Source: Saprospirales bacterium
GTDB taxonomy: Bacteria > Bacteroidota > Bacteroidia > Chitinophagales > Saprospiraceae
DNA: 30,503 nt
Direction: 5' to 3'
Assembly: GCA_016703765.1 (NCBI GenBank)
Contig: JADJBL010000047.1
Span: 1-30,503, forward strand
Part shown: piece by piece, positions 1 to 9,668 of the stretch
Layout of the letters: every line of letters begins with the position of its first letter
Position numbering within the stretch: position 1 is the stretch's first letter
Program-made: the position numbers and the translations under genes
The notes under the pieces: generated by a model
What the model was told of the DNA's origin: nothing
Database searches by the model: none
What the model saw: the letters and a program-made list of their open reading frames with translations, nothing else

Positions 1-1908
1 CTCATGCCCCACCGACACCACCTGGTACCGGGCAGCCGTTTTGGCCATGCCCACCTTGATGGTGTAGGCCTTGGGAGCATCACCTTGAACGTATCTTCGT
101 CGGTCTGGTCGTCGCCGATGGCGAGGATGAAGTCCCAGTCGCGCTCGGCGAGCCAGTTGACCATGGATTTGCCTTTGTTGACGCCGGCGTTTTTGATCTC
201 CACCACCTTGTTGCCCTCCAGCACCTGCAGGTCGAGGTTGGAGGTGAGGTAGAGGAGCTCGTTGCGGAATTCGCGGACCCGCTTTCGCCTAAGTCCTTGT
301 CGGTCATGCGGTAGTGCCAGGCCAGGGAATATTCTTTTTCTTCCACAAAGAGCCGGGCGTGCGCTCCACCATGCTGTCGAGCACCGGGCGGATACCCTTT
401 TTTCCAGTGGTTGATGACGCCGGGGGCGGACTTCCAGCCCTTGCCCGATTTCACCCATACGCCGTGCTCGGCGGCCAGGTCGACGCCCACCGGACCGAGC
501 TCTCTCCTTTCTGTTCTTCCATGAGCCTCATTTGTTCGTTCATAAAATCCTCCGCCCAGTTTTTCACGGTATATTTTTTAAGGCGATCCTGCATTTTCTC
601 CATGCGGGTCCGCTGTTCTTCTTCGCTCATTGTCAAGGCTCTGTGGAGAGCTTGCGCCATTTCGTTGACATCCTGGGGGTTGACGATCAGGGCGTCGTAC
701 AGCTCGCTGGCGGCGCCGGCCATTTCGCTGAGGATCAGGACGCCCTTTTTGCTCTCCTCCTTTGCGGCCACGTATTCCTTGGCCACCAGGTTCATCCCGT
801 CGCGCAGGGGGTGATCATGGCGACATCGGCTACCTTGTAGAGGGTAGTCAGTTCGCCGAAGTTGAGGGAGCGGTAAAAATAATGGATGGGCGTCCAGTCG
901 AAGGTGCCGTGCTGGCTGTTGAATTCGCCCACCAGGGTGTCGATCTCCGTCTTAAGGTCGCGGTATTCGCCCACATTGGCGCGGGAAGGCACGACGATCA
1001 GCACGAGACTAACCTTGGTCTTATATTCGGGATACAATTGCAGGAAACGGCTAAACACCTTTACCCGGTGGGGTATCCCCTTCGAATAATCAAGCCGGTC
1101 GATGGTGATGACCAGCTTGCGGTCGCTCGTCAATTTGCGGATCCGCTCCATGCCGGCCTTCGAGTCCTCTTCCACATCCGGAAAGGCGTATTTATCGTAA
1201 TCGATCCCCATGGAAACACATCGACGTTGATCACCCTCCTGCCTACGGTCAGCCTGCCGAAATAATGCTCGTAGCCGGCAATGCGGTACGCCGCACTCAG
1301 AAAATGCCGCATATAGCCAAAGGTGTGAAAGCCGATCTGGTCGGCGCCCAGCATACCCATCAACAGGGCTTCCCGCCAGGGGAGCATCCTGAAAATTTCG
1401 TAGGAGGGGAAGGGAATATGCAGGAAAAAACCGATGGAAATGTCCGGAAAAGACTTCCGGATCAGGGCCGGCAGGAGGAGCAGCTGGTAGTCGTGCACCC
1501 AGATCAGGTCGTCGGCCTGGATGTTTTCCACCACCACTTTGGCGAATTGCTCATTCACTTTCTGATAGGCATCCCAGTATTTGTCTTCGTAGGAAGTGAA
1601 CTGGGTGAAATAGTGAAAATGAGGCCAGATCACCTTGTTGCTGAACCCTTCGTAGTACAGCTCGATATCTTCCTCCGACAAAAAGACCGGCACCATGTGG
1701 TCCCTGGCCAGGTCGCGCTTGACGGATTCCCGTTCCCATTCGTCGTCGAGCGCCTCTCCGGGCCAGCCGATCCAGGTCTTGTCGATCGATTCGTCCAGCG
1801 AGTTGAGGCCCGTGGCGAGGCCGCCGGCGCTGGGGTAAAGATGAGTTCGCCCTGTTTCCGGTTGACGGTCACGGGGAGCCGGTTGGAGATGATGATTAAT
1901 CGAGGCAT
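1..1908 (-). CDS. otsA: Bifunctional trehalose-6-phosphate synthase/phosphatase, 3'-partial and frameshifted
   Basis: The first part is a family GT20 trehalose-6-phosphate synthase, which joins UDP-glucose and glucose-6-phosphate. It starts at 1908 with MPRLIIISNRLPV, and the pieces read in order across several frames: GGLATG, WVHDYQLLLLP, HIPFPSYEIFR, RLDYSKGIPHR, and a C-terminal stretch ending near MNEQMRLMEEQKG. The second part (about 490 to the left edge) is a HAD-type trehalose phosphatase with AEHGVWVK and, near the edge, IGDDQTDEDTF, so the fused enzyme would make trehalose from the synthase product. I see single-base changes near 1838, 1210 and 810 and more in the phosphatase half. 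At about 490-510 the synthase end is joined directly to the middle of the phosphatase domain, and the DxDGT nucleophile motif is absent. The gene runs off the window. Its start lies 11 bp downstream of the next minus-strand gene's stop, so the two are probably co-transcribed. The family call is very safe; whether the gene is intact in the cell is not. Confidence 0.9.
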
Positions 1909-1918
1909 ACCTTATGGT

Positions 1919-3311
1919 TTAAGTGCCCTTTTTACGTGTGCGCTTTGTTTTAAACATTTCCTGGATCTCCTTTTCCCTCAAAAAGCCCCAATCCTTGAAG
2001 GAAGTGGCGACGAATTTTTTGACATCCTGGTAGTCCTTGCCCCGTTTGTCGGTAAATTTATCCATGCACTTGTGCACAAAGGCCATCGAGAGGTCCTTGA
2101 TGCGCTGGTTGAATTGCTGGCTGGCAAAAATGCCCATATATATGGTAAAAGGCTTTGCAATTTCGAAAAATTCGAGATAATCCGATACATCCATGGGGCG
2201 GATGGCTCTTTCGAAATAGAGGTAGACCGTCTGCCGGATGCATTCGCTCTCGATCGACATCCCCTCGTGTTTGCTGTAAAAAACCCTCACGGCTTCCTGT
2301 GCCTTTTCGGAGCGGAAGCCCTCGTCGTGCAGGATATCGAGCATTTTATAGTAATCGCTCAGGCCGTCTTTCACCTTGAGATCCAGGGCCGTCAGCGCCC
2401 GCACATCGGCGTCGGGATTGAGGTCGAGGCCGAGTTTCTCCATTTCCAGCAGGAATTCGAACCAATGGTGGTTGAAGCCGGGCATGGATTTGCGCACCTT
2501 CTGGAGCGCCTCTTCCACGATGTCGCGATCGGCTCCTTCCAGGTCGAAGTAATGGACGTAAAGCGATAGGATCTGCAGATGGCCCGTGTGGTTGTGAAAG
2601 TCCTTATTGGCGATAAACGCCGTTATTTCGGGAATGATGGTGGAGTTGTCGGCGCCGGGCAGCAGAATGCGGTGGATGATGAAGTGTTTGAGCGGGCTGA
2701 TCATGATGGTCAGCTCGGTCGGGGTGCCGGGAATTCGGCCGTTTGGTAATTGTCGTTGGCAAACTGCCGCTTGTAGGCGCAGGTAGGCCTCTTTCCGGTC
2801 GGCCTCGTTGCGGTATTTATCCAGCTTCTGGGTTTGCAGGTAATAGCGTATCTTCTTGTTTTCGAAGGTGTTGATGAGGTTGGAGATCCAGATATCGGAG
2901 CTCAGGGGCAAAGCCGACCTGAATGGATTGGCCGATCCGTTTTTTGAGGATCTCGAAATTGGAGGAATTGCAGATGGCGATAAGTACGTCGCGGAAATGA
3001 TCTTGCGGCCTTGCGTATTGAAAATGCTCGTTTACTTCGCCCCGGAGCACGGAATGCCCCAGGATCCTGGGCAGAAAGAGGCCTTCGAATTCCGGCAGGA
3101 GCAGCACCCGTTCGAGGGCGACCAGCTGGAGCGGGTTTTCAAGGGCTACCTTGGCGAAAAAATCGACGATCCGGGGTTCGAACAGATCTTTCAGGGCATT
3201 GTAATCGTCCTCTTCCTCCGTTTCGAGGTAGGTGGAAAGCTCGTCTGACTCCTGGATCTCACCTGCCAGGTACTCGAGTGCCTCCATGTAATGTTCGGAT
3301 AATTCTTTCAT
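1919..3311 (-). CDS. Hypothetical protein, frameshifted
   Basis: I do not recognise this protein. Two overlapping open frames join into one product of about 463 residues. The N-terminal piece starts at 3311 with MKELSEHYMEALEYL and contains an acidic patch (ETEEEDD). The C-terminal piece reads from ISNLINTFENKKIRYYL to a very basic end (KTKRTRKKGT). The switch falls at the C4 run at 2906-2909: removing one base gives a continuous QVGFALSSDIWIS. The protein is rich in charged residues and predicted helix, with no signal peptide or membrane segment, so it is probably cytoplasmic. It lies between rpsP and the trehalose synthase gene on the same strand, in the place where many Bacteroidota have rimM. 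It does not look like RimM. The start at 3311 was preferred over one at 3347 because the extra residues would run through the rpsP terminator hairpin. Confidence 0.7.
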
Positions 3312-3327
3312 AAGGGTCCATTTTGAA

Positions 3328-3368
3328 CATGGACCTGACAGGGACAATTAAGCCCTGCCAGGTCCATG
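3328..3368 (-). terminator. Hairpin downstream of rpsP
   Basis: Two 16-nt arms (3328-3343 and 3353-3368) pair with one A/C mismatch around a 9-nt loop. The hairpin begins 38 nt after the rpsP stop codon and ends shortly before the next gene's start. The downstream side lacks a clean U tract, so it may be a weak terminator or an mRNA-stabilising hairpin. Confidence 0.6.
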
Positions 3369-3406
3369 AAAATTACAAACAAATCTTAAATGCCAGTGCG
3401 GCGGTC

Positions 3407-4020
3407 TTACTTATCTTCGCTTTCCTCCGTTTCAGAAGGGGTCTCGGTCTCTTCAGCCGGGGTTTCATCTGCCGCAGGAGTCTCTTCCACCGCCGGGGTT
3501 TCCTCCACTACTGCTTCCGTTTCCACTACTGCTTCCGTTTCTGCTACTTCCTCCTCCACTTCCGGCGCTTCGGCCACTTCTTCCACTACTACCGGCGCCA
3601 CTTTCTTGGGAGCGCGTTTGCCGGAAACCCGGGCATGGAACTCTTTCACGTCCTCTTTGGTCTTCTCGACCCTTGCGGCTACTTTGGTATCCTTGACGGT
3701 GATCGAATCCTGATAGAGGCGATCGGCGTCTTCCTGTGTCAAGGCGCCTTTGCTACCCCGCGCATCAGGTGCTTGCGGAACAAAACGCCCTTAAAACGGA
3801 GGATAGCGCGAACGGTATCCGAGGGCTGGGCGCCTTTCACCAGCCAATCATAAGCTTTGTCGCGATCGATCTCGATCGTCGCGGGCTTCGTCATCGGGTT
3901 GTAGGTACCCAGCTTTTCGATGAATCGGCCATCACGCGGGGCGCGGGCATCGGCTATCACGATGTGATAGAACGGTGTCTTTTTGCGGCCCTTGCGCTGT
4001 AAACGAATTTTTACTGCCAT
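3407..4020 (-). CDS. rpsP: 30S ribosomal protein S16 with acidic C-terminal extension (one frameshift)
   Basis: S16 is a small-subunit ribosomal protein that binds 16S rRNA. The N-terminal part is a standard S16: [21 protein letters not shown], then [19 protein letters not shown], and [16 protein letters not shown]. The first frame stops early at 3739. Adding one G in the stretch AAAGGCGCC near 3750 restores [14 protein letters not shown], the usual Bacteroidota continuation. That gives a protein of about 204 residues. The last 60 or so residues are an acidic, low-complexity tail of Glu, Val, Thr, Pro and Ala; extended S16 tails are common in this phylum. The upstream promoter (4093-4123) and the downstream hairpin fit a highly expressed transcript. 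I read the break as a sequencing error in a short homopolymer. Confidence 0.95.
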
Positions 4021-4092
4021 AACGGTTTACAATAATTTAATTGAACCATACCTGCGTACCTTGCATAGCAAGCGGCAGGTTTTTACCGGGCG

Positions 4093-4123
4093 CGAAGGTA
4101 AAAATATTTTCCAGATTCCACAA
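4093..4123 (-). promoter_or_regulatory. Bacteroidota-type promoter of rpsP
   Basis: On the minus strand a TTG (4121-4123) is followed after exactly 20 nt by TACCTTCG (4093-4100), close to the Bacteroidota -33/-7 consensus TTTG...TAnnTTTG. Transcription would start near 4086, giving a leader of about 65 nt. The same -7 octamer occurs before dinB. Confidence 0.6.
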
Positions 4124-4181
4124 CTAATATTTAAATTGGTCCGCCAGCACAGCAATTTCCATCACCGTGATCTCAAAGCCG

Positions 4182-6752
4182 ATGAAAACCAAAATCTTCC
4201 TTTATCTCCTGGCCTTTACTGCCTTCCATGCCCTGGGGGCGCAAACTTCCATTTCGGGCGTGATCAACTCCTATACCGCCGTTTCGGCCATCGACTATTG
4301 CGCCGCCAGGCTCACCGTGGCAAACGCGGGTTCGTTCCAGCAGGGACAAGCGGTGCTCCTAATCCAGATGCAGGGCGCCACCATCAACGAAAACAACTCC
4401 TCGAGCTTCGGCACCGTCACCAGCCTGGGGAATGCCGGCAAATACGAGCGCGGCCGCATCCAGCAAATTTCGGGCAACGATATTTTCCTCGAAGCCGAAC
4501 TGCTCAACACCTATACTATTTCCGGCAAGGTTCAGCTGGTCACGATTCCCGAATATACTTCCGCCCTTGTGACCGGCGCCCTCACCGCCCAGGCCTGGAG
4601 CGGAGCCACCGGCGGGGTCCTGGCTTTCGACGTGGCCAATACCCTCGCACTCAACGCCCCCATCCAGGCAGACGCCAGGGGATTCAGGGGAGGACAACTG
4701 GCGCTGGCGAACAGCAACTGTCAGTGGTTCCTCGACGAAGACAATTATTTTTACGAACAATCCAACTGGCGGGGCGCCAAAAAAGGCGAGGGCATCGCAG
4801 CCTTCATCCCGGATAAAGAGTCGGGCCGCGGGGCCCAGGCCAACGGCGGCGGAGGCGGCAACGACCACAACGCCGGCGGCGGCGGAGGCGCTCAAACCAA
4901 TATCGGCGGGCAGGGCGGCCTGAATACCCCTTCCTCTTCCTTCGGCTGCAGCGGCGATTTCCCCGGCCTGGGCGGAAAATCCCTCGCGGCCACCGACGAC
5001 CGCATCTTCCTCGGCGGAGGCGGAGGCGCAGGCCATGCGGACGACGCGGGCACCGGCAGCTCCGGCGGACAGGGCGGCGGGATCGTGCTCATCCGCGCCG
5101 GATCTATCGACGGACAGGGCTTTGCCATCAGCGCCAAAGGCCAGGACGTGCCGCAGGCCGGAGGCGACGGCGCAGGCGGTGGCGGAGGCGGCGGAACCGT
5201 CCTCGTCGATTATACCACCCTGGTCAGTTCATTCGACATCGCGCTCCACGGCGGCAAAGGGGGCAATACCATAAACCTCCCCGACCGTTGCTATGCGCCC
5301 GGCGGGGGCGGTAGCGGAGGAAGGTTCATGCGCAAAGGCCCGGCCGTGGCCAACGTGCTGCTCAACGGCGGGGCGGCCGGCGTCAATACCACCGCATCCC
5401 CCGAATGCAACACGCTCAACAACGGCGCTACCGCCGGCAACGCTGGCCAACAGGCCACCTTTCCCGGCGTGCCGGAAGGCGCCAACCCCATCGTCCTGCC
5501 GGACATCGATCAGCAGCCCTCCCCTATCCTGGCCGTCTGCCCGGGACAGACCTTCTCCCTCAGCGTGCAAGCCTCGGGCAACGGCCTGAGCTACCAATGG
5601 CAGGTCAATACCGGAAGCGGATTCACCAACCTCAGCGACAATGCCTTTTACAGCGGCGCCCAAACACCGACCCTGACCCTCCTTGACCCACAAGCCTCCT
5701 GGTCGGGCTACCTATACCAATGCGTCATAACCAGCGCCTGCTTTGCCCCGCTCGTCAGCTCCAGCGCCCTGCTCCAGGTCGAAACGCCTGCCGTGGCAGG
5801 GTTTACTTTTTCGGTGAATGGAAATACGGTTCAATTCCAAAGCACTTCCATTAATGTGGATTCCCTGTCCTGGTCTTTCGGCGACGGCGGACAAAGCTCC
5901 GACCCAAATCCGCAGCATATCTACAATCTGGAGGGCGATTACACCGTCACCCTCACGGCCTTTAACGCCTGTGGCGCTTTTTCCTTTTCGCAACTCATCC
6001 AGGTCGGCTCTCCTCCGGAAGCCGGCTTTTCGGCCGATTTTACCGCCGGGTGCGTGCCGCTCACGGTCCAGTTTGAAGACCTGTCCTCCGGCTCGAATAT
6101 CACTTCCTGGGAATGGATCCTCCCCGGCGGGCAGCCGGCTTCCTCCAACCTCCCCAATCCGGTGGTGCTCTACGAAAATCCAGGCTTTTACGATGTGACC
6201 CTCATCGTGGGCAGCGGCGTGGGTTTTGACACCCTGGTCATGGAAGATTTTCTCGAACTCATCCCCTACCCGGAGGCATTTTTCTCCTACACCGTGTCGG
6301 GCGACACCGCTTTTTTTCGACAACAATTCCAGCGGCGCCAGCCTGAGCTTCTCCTGGAACTTCGGCGACGGCTCCGCCACTTCCAATGAAACCGACCCGG
6401 TGCACGTGTTCCCCGGCCCGGGCGTCTACGAGGTGACCCTCACCGCCCTGAGCACTTTTGCGCTGCGGGACCTCGCAACTCATCCAGGTGGGTCCCAATG
6501 CAAGCGGGAAGTCGGCAGGTCGCCGATCCTGAGCTTTTTCCCAAATCCGGTTTCGGAAATGCTTACGGTTGAACTAAAAGTGTTCCGGCGCTGGACATTC
6601 GTTTTTGGAACGCCCAGGGAATTTTCGTCCACGGAGAGCAGATTTTGGAGGGACAAACACAGATCGGCCTTGAGGCCTGGCCTGCGGGTCTGTACTGGGT
6701 GGAATGGCAGGTGGAGGGGAGAAGCGGTTTCCACCGGCTTTTGAAGTTCTAA
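4182..6752 (+). CDS. Secreted glycine-rich, Ig-like/PKD protein with T9SS type A sorting domain (frameshifted)
   Basis: A large extracellular or surface protein. The start at 4182 is followed by a clear signal peptide (MKTKIFLYLLAFTAFHALGA, cut before QTS). A region near residues 200-385 is very rich in Gly with GGGGG runs. An Ig-like domain follows around 440-535 (CPGQTFSLSV, YQWQV), then three PKD repeats with SFGDGG, WEWILPGG-type and WNFGDGSA cores. The first frame stops at 6389, but the third PKD repeat continues in another frame, and a typical T9SS sorting domain (SFFPNPVSEMLTVEL, then PAGLYWVEW and a final HRLLKF) ends at 6752. At least three small indels are needed to join it. The sorting domain implies export across the outer membrane by the type IX system. 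The substrate or ligand cannot be read from the sequence. A longer start at 4167 (GTG) is less likely because it would precede the signal peptide. Confidence 0.85.
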
Positions 6753-6784
6753 TACTTTGCCAACTACATTTCCAAAATAAAATG

Positions 6785-6854
6785 AACCGCAAGGCGCTAA
6801 GAACGCTAAGAAAATCATTCGCATCTACTTAGCGTTCTTAGCGCCTTCGCGGTT
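6785..6854. repeat. 26-bp inverted repeat (hairpin) between genes
   Basis: Arms 6785-6810 and 6828-6854 are reverse complements apart from one extra C, with a 17-nt loop. Each arm is built from the near-repeat GGCGCTAAGAACGCTAAG. It lies 32 bp after the end of the secreted-protein gene and before the convergent small gene, so it could terminate transcription from both sides. The pattern resembles dispersed intergenic palindromes seen in environmental bacterial genomes; that comparison is from memory. Confidence 0.8.
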
Positions 6855-6892
6855 ACAATTTTCAAAGAAAGACCCTCACGAGCATAACCAGT

Positions 6893-7039
6893 TCAATCCA
6901 CCCACTCCAGTTCCTCCGTGCGCTTCATCATGTAGCAGCCGCCCTGCCTCACCAGGACGTACCCGATGACCACCACACAGATCAACAAAATGATCAGGTC
7001 GCTTTTCCGGATTAGGGGTTTTTTCTTTTTCTCTTCCAT
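6893..7039 (-). CDS. Small single-pass membrane protein (48 aa)
   Basis: The frame begins at 7039 with MEEKKKKPLIRKSD, a strongly basic N-terminus, followed by one hydrophobic segment (LIILLICVVVIGYVLV, about residues 15-30) and a short charged tail ending in RTEELEWVD. The positive-inside rule puts the N-terminus in the cytoplasm. It begins 14 bp after the TonB-type receptor gene ends, on the same strand, and probably shares its transcript. I know no family for it. It is supported by position, composition and a clean start, not by homology. Confidence 0.55.
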   Translation of the reverse strand: MEEKKKKPLIRKSDLIILLICVVVIGYVLVRQGGCYMMKRTEELEWVD

Positions 7040-7053
7040 ATCAAATATGAAGT

Positions 7054-9597
7054 TTAAAACTCCATCCTGACCCTTAGGTTGATCCGCCTCGAGGTCAGGT
7101 AGTTGGGGATGGCGTATTGCTGGCTGAAGATCGTCTTGATCCAGGTGTTGGAAGCCACGTTTTGCACCTTCATGAGGTTGAAGACCTCCAGGCTCATCCA
7201 GGTACTGCGGGAAAAGCGCAAAAAATGCTTCGGCTTTTCCGCTCTGCGGGCCTGTTCCCACAACAGGATCGAAAAGCCGATGTCCACCCGGTGGTAGGGG
7301 GTAAAGCGGTAGGTATTCCGATACACCTTGTTGTTGTCGAGCAGGCCGTAGGGAAGGCCGGTGCCCATCGTGAAGTTGAGGTGCATTTTGAAATTTTCGT
7401 TTTTCGGGAAATAATCCTGAAAAAAGACGGAAAGGGTCATGAACTGATCCGTAGGCCGTGGCACGTCTTTGACGGGCGCCGCCGCCGGTTCGCCGTATTT
7501 GCGGGCCAGGTGCTGCACGCCATCCAGGCTTTCGCGGGCGCGCAGGAAGGAGAGGTTGAACCAGGACTCGGCCCCCGGCACAAATTCGCCGTTGAGGCGT
7601 AAATCTATTCCGGTAACATAGCCCCTGGCATCGTTGAGGCCCGAATAGCGGATGCGCACGTTTTCCACATCGTACGACACCTGATCCCAAAGCCACTTGT
7701 AATACACTTCGGTGATTAAGCGGAACTTCTTGGGACTCAGCTTGCCCAGGTAAAAATTCCAGGTGAGCCCGCCGACCAGGTGGGCGGATTTCTGGGCCCG
7801 CACGTCTTTATTGACCTCCCCCTGCGGGTTGCGCAGTTCGCGGTAAAAGGCCGGCTGGTAATACAATCCACCCGACAGGCGCCAGGTGAGGTCCTTGCCG
7901 CCCCACAGCGGCTTGAACAGGATCTGGGCCCTGGGGGTGACGAAGGCCTCCCCGTTGAGGTCCCACCAGGCTGCACGGAGCCCCGCAGAAATGCGGATGT
8001 CGGCCACGCTGTCCCTGCGCCAGGTGTAGGTATCCTGCACGTAAGCCATCAGGCGGTTGGAGGAAAGCGGGTCGAGGTCTTTTTTCAGCACCCGGTACAC
8101 CAGCACCTGGGTGGTATCGTAAGGAAGGGAATAGCCCGCGCTGTCGAGCCGTTCCCACTCGTTGAGCTGGTCGTCGATCCACTCGTGCTGCCATTTGGCG
8201 CTCCATTGGAAAAAATGGCTGCTGGTAGCGGCCGGATCGGCGGGACTGCGCTGGAATTCGTAGCCGCCCTTTTGCTCCACATTGGTAACGGTGGCGAAGA
8301 GGTAGTTGCGCACGTATTGCTGCTGGGTACCCGAACCGACCTCCGCAATCACCTCCCCAAAATTATCGCTGCCCAGGTTGGAGTCGATCTCCCGGAGGCT
8401 GTAATGGCCGATGATGTCGAATCGCTCCCTTTCGTTGCTCTGGTATCGGGAGGCGAGCAGCTTCCCGAACCAGGGGTTGCGCTTCCGCTCGGGAAGATAG
8501 GTCAGGGATGCCCCGGTGAGGTTGGTGGTAAAATCGTCGACCTCCTGGCCTTCGAACTCGGCGAAGAGCTCCAGGGTGAAGTCGAGCAGTCCGAAAGCCG
8601 TGGAGCGGGTTTCCGGCCGGAAGCGGTAGACGCTCCGGTTGAGGTTGCCGATGAGGCCCAGTTGCCAGTGCGGATGGAGGTCGTAGGTGAGGTATGCTTG
8701 AATATCGGTGAAATCGGGCAGGTATTCGCCCTGGATATCGAGGGTGCCGAGCAGGTAGCGAGTGGTTTTGTACCGGGCGCCGACCAGATAGCGCAATTTT
8801 TTGTAGGAAGCTTTTCCCAATTGCAGGCTGCCCTCCACGTGAGCTGTGGCCCCCAGGGCGCTGAGGCTGGCGGAGGCCCGAAGGCTGTCGGGGCGCTTGT
8901 ACTGGATATCCAGCACAGAGGATTGTTTGTCGCCGTATCGCGCTTCAAAGCCCCCCGAGGAGAAGGACAGGCTGCGGATGAGGTCGATATTCGGGAAAGT
9001 GAGCCCTTCCTGTTGTCCGGCGCGGATGAGCTGGGGCCGGTAGATTTCGAAATCGTTGACGTAGACGAGGTTTTCGTCGTAATTGCCGCCTCGCACATTG
9101 TATTGGGAGCTGAGCTCGCCGCCGGTGCCGCTGCTTGCGCCCAGGGCGATGTGGGGAAGCAGGCTTTCCAGGTTTCCGGTCGCAGTGGGCAGGAGTTTCA
9201 GTTCCGTGACATCCTCGCGGATCATCCCGTTTTCGTTTACGCGCTTGTCGGTCACCACCACCTCCACCTCCGAGGCCAGGGGGGCCATTTCGAGGTCCAG
9301 TTTTATGGTGGTGCCCGCGACCAGGCCTTCCCATTTCCGGCGTTCCTCCGTATATCCTATGCGGGTGAACACCAGGGTAATCGGAATACCGGCCTCCATT
9401 TCGATGCGGTAGGCTCCTTTATCATTCGATTCGACGACGCGGTTGACGCCATCCACATATATAGTGACCAATTCGATGGCCTGGCCGGTGAAAGCGTCGG
9501 TGATCCGTCCGGCCACGGCGGCCGGTTTGGTCTGGGCTATTAAAGCGGAAGTGGACAAAGACCAAAGCAAGACGAGGAGAGCGGGATTCCGGAGCAT
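7054..9597 (-). CDS. TonB-dependent receptor-like outer-membrane protein with CarboxypepD regulatory domain
   Basis: An intact 847-residue outer-membrane protein. It has a signal peptide (about 1-21, ending LIAQ), then a carboxypeptidase-regulatory-like domain at about 25-110 (VAGRITDAFTGQAIE, GAYRIEMEAG, FTRIGYTEE). A TonB plug domain follows at about 115-230, with the diagnostic stretches SSQYNVRGGNYDENLVYV and FEARYGDKQSSVLDI. The rest is a beta-barrel of alternating aromatic strands ending in RVRMEF, with the terminal Phe expected of an outer-membrane barrel. Such proteins take up substrates with energy from TonB-ExbBD. No SusD-like partner or substrate enzyme is adjacent, so it is not an obvious polysaccharide-utilisation pair and the substrate is unknown. 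The short downstream membrane protein is probably in the same transcript. Confidence 0.88.
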   Translation of the reverse strand: MLRNPALLVLLWSLSTSALIAQTKPAAVAGRITDAFTGQAIELVTIYVDGVNRVVESNDKGAYRIEMEAGIPITLVFTRIGYTEERRKWEGLVAGTTIKLDLEMAPLASEVEVVVTDKRVNENGMIREDVTELKLLPTATGNLESLLPHIALGASSGTGGELSSQYNVRGGNYDENLVYVNDFEIYRPQLIRAGQQEGLTFPNIDLIRSLSFSSGGFEARYGDKQSSVLDIQYKRPDSLRASASLSALGATAHVEGSLQLGKASYKKLRYLVGARYKTTRYLLGTLDIQGEYLPDFTDIQAYLTYDLHPHWQLGLIGNLNRSVYRFRPETRSTAFGLLDFTLELFAEFEGQEVDDFTTNLTGASLTYLPERKRNPWFGKLLASRYQSNERERFDIIGHYSLREIDSNLGSDNFGEVIAEVGSGTQQQYVRNYLFATVTNVEQKGGYEFQRSPADPAATSSHFFQWSAKWQHEWIDDQLNEWERLDSAGYSLPYDTTQVLVYRVLKKDLDPLSSNRLMAYVQDTYTWRRDSVADIRISAGLRAAWWDLNGEAFVTPRAQILFKPLWGGKDLTWRLSGGLYYQPAFYRELRNPQGEVNKDVRAQKSAHLVGGLTWNFYLGKLSPKKFRLITEVYYKWLWDQVSYDVENVRIRYSGLNDARGYVTGIDLRLNGEFVPGAESWFNLSFLRARESLDGVQHLARKYGEPAAAPVKDVPRPTDQFMTLSVFFQDYFPKNENFKMHLNFTMGTGLPYGLLDNNKVYRNTYRFTPYHRVDIGFSILLWEQARRAEKPKHFLRFSRSTWMSLEVFNLMKVQNVASNTWIKTIFSQQYAIPNYLTSRRINLRVRMEF

Positions 9598-9602
9598 TTA
9601 GG

Positions 9603-9626
9603 AGTTGAAAAGTTGAAGAGTTGAAA
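9603..9626. repeat. 8-bp tandem repeat, AGTTGAAR x3
   Basis: Three perfect-period copies of AGTTGAAA/G lie directly before the receptor gene's start on the minus strand, in its 5' leader. It is one of several short tandem arrays at gene boundaries in this window. Confidence 0.7.
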
Positions 9627-9633
9627 TCTCGCC

Positions 9634-9659
9634 GCAGCGTCCTCTGCGAGAGACGCTGC
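9634..9659 (-). terminator. Hairpin after rpe
   Basis: GCAGCGTC (9634-9641) pairs with GACGCTGC (9652-9659). An inner CTC/GAG pair extends the stem around a TGC loop with one bulged A. It begins 9 nt past the rpe stop on the minus strand. There is no U tract, so it may attenuate rather than fully terminate before the receptor gene. Confidence 0.6.
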
Positions 9660-9668
9660 TTAAACAGG

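Noticed and set aside
1265..2569. 434-residue plus-strand open frame
   Set aside because: It runs across two minus-strand genes and their border and shows no domain signatures.
7780..9543. Long plus-strand open frame opposite the receptor gene
   Set aside because: It is antisense to a well-supported gene. Its translation is rich in Gly, Val, His and Asp without motifs, as expected for the complement of GC-rich codons.
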